Assembly (NCBI GenBank): GCA_013390605.1
Contig: JACAUB010000001.1
Location: 3,763,897-3,827,896, forward strand
DNA from: Bacteroidota bacterium
GTDB lineage: Bacteria; Bacteroidota; Bacteroidia; Bacteroidales; Cfx3-03
Length of the DNA: 64,000 bases
Direction of reading: 5' to 3'
The notes below the pieces were generated by a model, which did no database searches, was not told the DNA's origin, and worked only from the letters and a program-made list of their open reading frames with translations. Made by a program: the position numbers and the translations under genes. Below are positions 59,844-64,000 of the stretch, piece after piece. Each line of letters begins with the position of its first letter. Positions within the stretch are counted from its first letter, which is position 1.

Positions 59844-62651
59844 ATGAAAAAAACTATCCTTCAAATAATTGCTTTCCTCCTGATATTATGTTCAGGAACG
59901 AAGGCACAACGACCTGATTATATCATCTCTTCTCCAGCAGGTGAAGCCTTAACAAAAATCAACAAGAATGGTGCAACTACTATTCCGAATGGTCGTATTA
60001 TCACCCCATTGGGTAGGTCGTTTTCTGTAGCCCCCCACCCTTACGGACTGGCACTAAGCAATGATGGATCTATTGCGGTTACTGCCAATTCGGGGACTGC
60101 GCCATTGGCGATCACAATTTTACGTAATGTCCTATCTACTAATCCAGAGATACAACAAGTGCCACCCGGAGCCACTACTGACCAGGGAGTGCTGGCATCT
60201 GTATTTATGGGACTAGCTATATCGCCAGACAATCAATACATTTATGTTGCCGGAGGACAAGAGAATAAAGTTTTCATCTTTAATAGTGCCAACGGAAAGA
60301 AAGAGGGTTTTATCGATTGCTCATTCAAGGATCAGAAAACCGATTATACCCATGGATATATTGGCGATATGACTATCAACAAAGCAGGCACCCTTTTATA
60401 TGCCGTTGATCAAATCAACTTCCGGATGATCATTCTCGATATCCGCAGTAGGAAACTCTTAATCAGCGTCCCTGTAGGCCGTTATCCATTTGGCATCACC
60501 CTATCTTCTGATGAGAAGCAAGTCTATGTAGCAAATGTAGGCATGTATGCCTACAAGAAGATCCAACGGAAAAAGAAGGATGTATGGAAAGACGATGTTA
60601 TTGACTTTCCCGCGTTCTCTTATCAATCGAAAGAATCAGAAGAAGGCATAGAAAACGATTCTCTAAAGATTCCTGGATTAGGACCAGTCAATTCCTCAGA
60701 ATCATTTTCTGTATGGGCTATCAATCTTACCAATCTAGCTAAACCACATGTAACTGCTAAAATTAAAACAGGCAGTTTAGTCGGACAGATGGTCGAAGAC
60801 TTTCCGGCAGTAGGTGGTTCCAGTCCTAATTCGCTAGTTAGCAACAACCAGTACATTTTTATCAGCAATGGCAATAATGATAATATCACAGTACTCGATC
60901 CCAAAAGAAACAAAATTGTCAAACAGATAACCCTCTCTCCAGATCCCAGAATAAAACAATATCGTGGAATTATCCCTTTCGGATTAGCTATTTCTCCTGA
61001 TGGAAGATATCTCTATGTTGCAGAAGCAGGCTTGAATGCTGTTGGAATTATCAACACCTCCACATTGGAAGTTTTGGGACATATTCCGGCCGGATGGTTC
61101 CCTGCCAAGTTAAAGGTGAGTCCAAATGGGAGACAATTGATTGTTGCCAATGCCAAAGGATATGGTAGCGGACCCAATGGAGGCGAAGCTTTTAAGATTG
61201 CTGCAGAAGGAAGCTACATTGGCAGTCTGATGAAAGGGACAGTAGAGGTGTTGGATATTCCTACAGGGGATCAATTGAAAGAAACAACGCAAAAGGTTAT
61301 TGCTAACAGTTTCAAGTTCACTAATCCTGACAATGATTCTTTTGCATGGCGCCAGAACAACCCCATACCGCTTTATCCCAAGGCCTCCATATCTCCCATC
61401 AAACATATTGTCTTTATCTCAAAAGAGAACAGAACCTATGATGAGATATTTGGGCAAGTTTCAAAAGGAGATGGTGACTCAACATTAGCCCGCTATGGTC
61501 GAAATGTATCGTTTACTAACCATAAGAAGACAATGGCTGTAAGCAATGCCACTGTAATGCCCAACCATCTCGATCTGGCAAACCGGTTTGCAATTTCAGA
61601 CAACTTTTATGTCGACTCTGATGTGTCAGCTGATGGACATCGCTGGTTGACAAACACCTACCCCAATGAGTGGGTAGAAGCTACAGTACCTGCTAACTAT
61701 GGAGGCAATCGCGACTATCGCGAGAAGTCGAATGCCCCAGGCAACCTGGGGTTTAATGGCGCGGCAGGTGCCATCTATCCTGAAGACTATAATGAAGCAG
61801 GATCTATGTGGGACCATTTTGCACGTCATAACGTAAACTATTATAATTTCGGATTCAGCGTCATGTTCGAACCTGGCGACTATAATGAGAAGTACAAACA
61901 AACCGGAATAAAGCAATTAGCCAACTTCCCATTGCCTGCAACACTTTTTGATCGTACCTCCAGAAACTACCCAACCTTTAATATGGCCATCCCCGATCAA
62001 TATCGGATCGACATGTTTATTAAAGAGTATAACGAGAAATGGAAGGATGGTAAAGATCCACTACCACAAATTATTACTGTAATCATCCCCAACGACCATG
62101 GAGCAGGCGAAACCGTTGAGAACGGATACCCTTTCCGCGAAAGCTATGAAGCTGATAACGATCTTGCTGTTGGACGTATTGTAGAATTTCTTTCGCATAC
62201 CCCCTACTGGAAAAACATGGCCATTGTTATCACCGAAGACGATGCTCAAAATGGGGTGGATCATATTGATGCACACCGAAGTGTGCTGATGTGTATATCA
62301 CCTTATGCAAAAAAGAATTATGTAAGTCATTACCACTATAGCTTCGGAAGCATTTTCAAGACCTTTTGGAATGTTCTGGGACTTCCTTATCTCAATCAAT
62401 ATGATGCCGGAGCAACCGATATGGCTGATATGTTTACAGATCAACCAGATTTCACACCATACAACGCATTACCTTCCGATCTTCGTTTCTTTGATCCACA
62501 GAAAGCCTTAACCCCTCTAAACGAAAAGTTCAACTGGGAACGTGTAAAGAATGCTCCTCAGATTGATAATCCATCCGATATGATCAGAGAGAGTAAAGAA
62601 CAAGATAAAAATCGTTTAGAAGATCGGGAAAAGAAAAAAGAGAATAAGTAA
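59844..62651 (+). CDS. Secreted beta-propeller (YncE-like)/phosphoesterase fusion
   Basis: A 935-residue exported protein. The signal peptide ends SGTKAQ (residues 1-21). Residues about 40-470 are a YncE-like beta-propeller with repeats such as GLAISPDNQYIYVAGG, GITLSSDEKQVYVANV and GLAISPDGRYLYVAEAG. Residues about 510-900 are an acid phosphatase/phospholipase C-like phosphoesterase domain: HIVFISKENRTYDEIFG (metal and nucleophile region), DGHRWLTNTYPNEW, IPNDHGAGE and ITEDDAQNGVDHIDAHRS. The C terminus is charged. The fused arrangement is a known but functionally uncharacterised family. It is probably a periplasmic or surface phosphatase. Substrate unknown. Confidence 0.87.
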   Translation: MKKTILQIIAFLLILCSGTKAQRPDYIISSPAGEALTKINKNGATTIPNGRIITPLGRSFSVAPHPYGLALSNDGSIAVTANSGTAPLAITILRNVLSTNPEIQQVPPGATTDQGVLASVFMGLAISPDNQYIYVAGGQENKVFIFNSANGKKEGFIDCSFKDQKTDYTHGYIGDMTINKAGTLLYAVDQINFRMIILDIRSRKLLISVPVGRYPFGITLSSDEKQVYVANVGMYAYKKIQRKKKDVWKDDVIDFPAFSYQSKESEEGIENDSLKIPGLGPVNSSESFSVWAINLTNLAKPHVTAKIKTGSLVGQMVEDFPAVGGSSPNSLVSNNQYIFISNGNNDNITVLDPKRNKIVKQITLSPDPRIKQYRGIIPFGLAISPDGRYLYVAEAGLNAVGIINTSTLEVLGHIPAGWFPAKLKVSPNGRQLIVANAKGYGSGPNGGEAFKIAAEGSYIGSLMKGTVEVLDIPTGDQLKETTQKVIANSFKFTNPDNDSFAWRQNNPIPLYPKASISPIKHIVFISKENRTYDEIFGQVSKGDGDSTLARYGRNVSFTNHKKTMAVSNATVMPNHLDLANRFAISDNFYVDSDVSADGHRWLTNTYPNEWVEATVPANYGGNRDYREKSNAPGNLGFNGAAGAIYPEDYNEAGSMWDHFARHNVNYYNFGFSVMFEPGDYNEKYKQTGIKQLANFPLPATLFDRTSRNYPTFNMAIPDQYRIDMFIKEYNEKWKDGKDPLPQIITVIIPNDHGAGETVENGYPFRESYEADNDLAVGRIVEFLSHTPYWKNMAIVITEDDAQNGVDHIDAHRSVLMCISPYAKKNYVSHYHYSFGSIFKTFWNVLGLPYLNQYDAGATDMADMFTDQPDFTPYNALPSDLRFFDPQKALTPLNEKFNWERVKNAPQIDNPSDMIRESKEQDKNRLEDREKKKENK

Positions 62652-62660
62652 CCTTTGTAA

Positions 62661-62688
62661 GTAGAGACGCACAGTCGTGCGTCTCTAA
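62661..62688. repeat. REP-like palindrome / terminator
   Basis: AGAGACGCAC (62663-62672) pairs perfectly with GTGCGTCTCT (62677-62686) around AGTC. The (GT)AGAGACGCA...TGCGTCTCTA motif recurs as a scattered palindrome in genomes of Bacteroidota and Cyanobacteria. Here it lies between convergent genes and may also terminate transcription. Confidence 0.65.
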
Positions 62689-62698
62689 AATATGCAAA

Positions 62699-63748
62699 TT
62701 ATAAATCAATCAAAAAAGCATCCAACGCTTTCGTTGGTTTGCCATCATCACCCCATGCACTTAATCCATAGTGACTCCAGCTTTTAGCTCCTTCAGGTTC
62801 CCAGTATAAAACCCCAAGTCCTTTACTATTGGGCACTGCCTTAACCTTTTTCTGAACTGCAACCAGCATATCATATGTATTTTGCACCTTATAGTCTTCG
62901 CCACCCACTTCAACTACCATCACTTCCTTACCATATCGCAAAGCCATATCTAACAAATTATTTCCCAGATCATTTATAGAAAGCGTATAATCAGGATTTC
63001 CGGTAAGCCAATATGGATAATATGATAACCCTATCACATCATATTTTGCGCCATTAGCCTTGGCTTTATCAAACCAAGTCCTAAAACGTTCATTGTTATT
63101 CCCCTGATCTACATGGAGAATAACTTTTGAATGAGGGCTCACCGCTTTAATGGCATCATAACCCTGATTAATTAACTGCGCCAATTGATTCCAATTAGAG
63201 GTACTTCCTTCCGGATAAATCATACCACTCGCTGTCTCGTTTCCAACTTGTACCCAATCAGGAGAAACACCACTCATTTTGAGTGCTGCCATTACATCAA
63301 ACGTATAACTATAAACATCTTTCAACAACTGTGTGAAGTCATGTCCTTCCCATGCAGCAGGCTTCTTTTGTTTTCCAGGATCAGCCCAACTATCACTATA
63401 GTGAAAATCAATCATAATCCTCATTCCCCACTTTTGAGCACGTAGTGCCATTGCCACAGTCTCGTCCTTACTACAGTGGCCACTTGCTTTGTCGTTTGAA
63501 GGATTTACCCAGGTTCTAAGTCGTATTGTATTGATTCCATGATCTTTTAAAATTTTAAAACAATCCTCCTCAATGCCATTGTCGTTGTAAAATTTATAAC
63601 CCGTAGCCTCCATCTGTGGCAGCCAGCTAATATCAGCCCCTTTAGCAAAAGTATTGATGGGTTGATCTGTTAATTTTTTGGTAGTACATCCTGTCACTAA
63701 AGCAACAGAAAAAAGCACAACAATAATCCCTTTTATTAAAACTTTCAT
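62699..63748 (-). CDS. GH53 arabinogalactan endo-beta-1,4-galactanase, lipoprotein
   Basis: A 349-residue glycoside hydrolase. The lipobox VTGC gives acylated Cys21. The GH53 TIM barrel shows KGADISWLPQME (36-47), NTIRLRTWVNP, IDFHYSDSWADPGKQKKP, the acid/base Glu171 in VQVGNE and the nucleophile Glu280 in VVEVGGED. It cuts beta-1,4-galactan side chains of pectin. It is a stand-alone gene without SusCD, transporter or regulator genes, so it is not part of an obvious polysaccharide utilisation locus in this window. A surface location is likely for a Bacteroidota lipoprotein. Confidence 0.92.
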   Translation of the reverse strand: MKVLIKGIIVVLFSVALVTGCTTKKLTDQPINTFAKGADISWLPQMEATGYKFYNDNGIEEDCFKILKDHGINTIRLRTWVNPSNDKASGHCSKDETVAMALRAQKWGMRIMIDFHYSDSWADPGKQKKPAAWEGHDFTQLLKDVYSYTFDVMAALKMSGVSPDWVQVGNETASGMIYPEGSTSNWNQLAQLINQGYDAIKAVSPHSKVILHVDQGNNNERFRTWFDKAKANGAKYDVIGLSYYPYWLTGNPDYTLSINDLGNNLLDMALRYGKEVMVVEVGGEDYKVQNTYDMLVAVQKKVKAVPNSKGLGVLYWEPEGAKSWSHYGLSAWGDDGKPTKALDAFLIDL

Positions 63749-64000
63749 CTTGGTAAATTAATTATTAGGAAACCGGTTTAATAGTATTGCCCTGTTACAA
63801 ATTTAGTATTTGGATTTGTCCATTACACATTATTTTTCATTTTCGTTTCGCTATTTAAGTAATGAGAAACAAATGTTGACGTAGAATACTTCGATATGCT
63901 CTGCGTCCGCTTAATATAATAGTCATTGAGCTTGTCAAAATAACAATCATAGAAAATATGACATTGTTTTGTTCACATTACTTAAAATTTGAAATTCATT
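63749..64000. other. Intergenic region at window edge
   Basis: The last 252 bp are AT-rich and lie upstream of the GH53 gene, which reads away from them. They presumably contain its promoter. No gene or repeat was recognised before the window ends. Confidence 0.4.

Overview
The window is chromosomal DNA of a low-GC member of the Bacteroidota, probably an anaerobic or microaerophilic Bacteroidales/Marinilabiliales-type organism. Evidence for the phylum: a TonB-dependent receptor followed by a GLPGLI protein, a czcA gene fused to its outer-membrane channel, a DUF6660-type metal-locus protein, few Shine-Dalgarno sites, and repeated TAnnTTTG promoter boxes before nadB, the hyf-like operon, korA, the ferredoxin gene, guaB and the M16 operon. 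Evidence for anaerobic life: flavin reductase-rubredoxin, rubrerythrin, 2-oxoacid:ferredoxin oxidoreductase and a clostridial-type ferredoxin. No rRNA, tRNA, CRISPR array, prophage or intact insertion sequence was seen. The species cannot be named from the sequence.

Layout. 0-6 kb: an uncharacterised membrane protein, a TonB-dependent receptor and a GLPGLI protein. 6-18 kb: a dihydroorotate dehydrogenase-like enzyme, CPBP and M28 peptidases, an aldo/keto reductase, a methyltransferase/GNAT/Cdd1 operon, a CE2-type esterase, an internally duplicated secreted protein and an orphan nuclease-like protein. 18-31 kb: DUF4337 and DUF2339 membrane proteins, a heavy-metal efflux locus (czcD, czcB, czcA-TolC fusion, DUF6660) and an unusual HExxH/helix-hairpin-helix/membrane protein. 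31-36 kb: nadB, gamma carbonic anhydrase, GNAT, flavin reductase-rubredoxin and rubrerythrin.

36-45 kb holds a seven-gene operon resembling hydrogenase-4/complex I: two HyfB-like pumps, then HyfC, HyfE, HyfF, a HyfG-like large subunit and a fused HyfH/HyfI-like subunit. The large subunit lacks both [NiFe] cysteine pairs. The small subunit lacks three of the four proximal-cluster cysteines and keeps one complete [4Fe-4S] site. It is therefore not a hydrogenase; it is an Ehr-like (energy-converting hydrogenase-related) membrane complex with a much reduced redox arm.

45-64 kb is mainly housekeeping: tilS, korAB with a divergent ferredoxin, a 2-Cys peroxiredoxin, a guaB-led operon with three periplasmic folding factors, a two-subunit M16 peptidase, a beta-propeller/phosphoesterase protein and a GH53 galactanase.

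The most unexpected non-coding signal is a pair of intergenic elements (about 9857-10070 and 33381-33618). Each is a near-perfect palindrome whose two arms are divided into 11-nt units, kept in strict register for about nine to eleven units on each side of a short centre. The two elements differ in their inner units but share outer units of the type CTCATCTNTTT. I know of no named family with this organisation.
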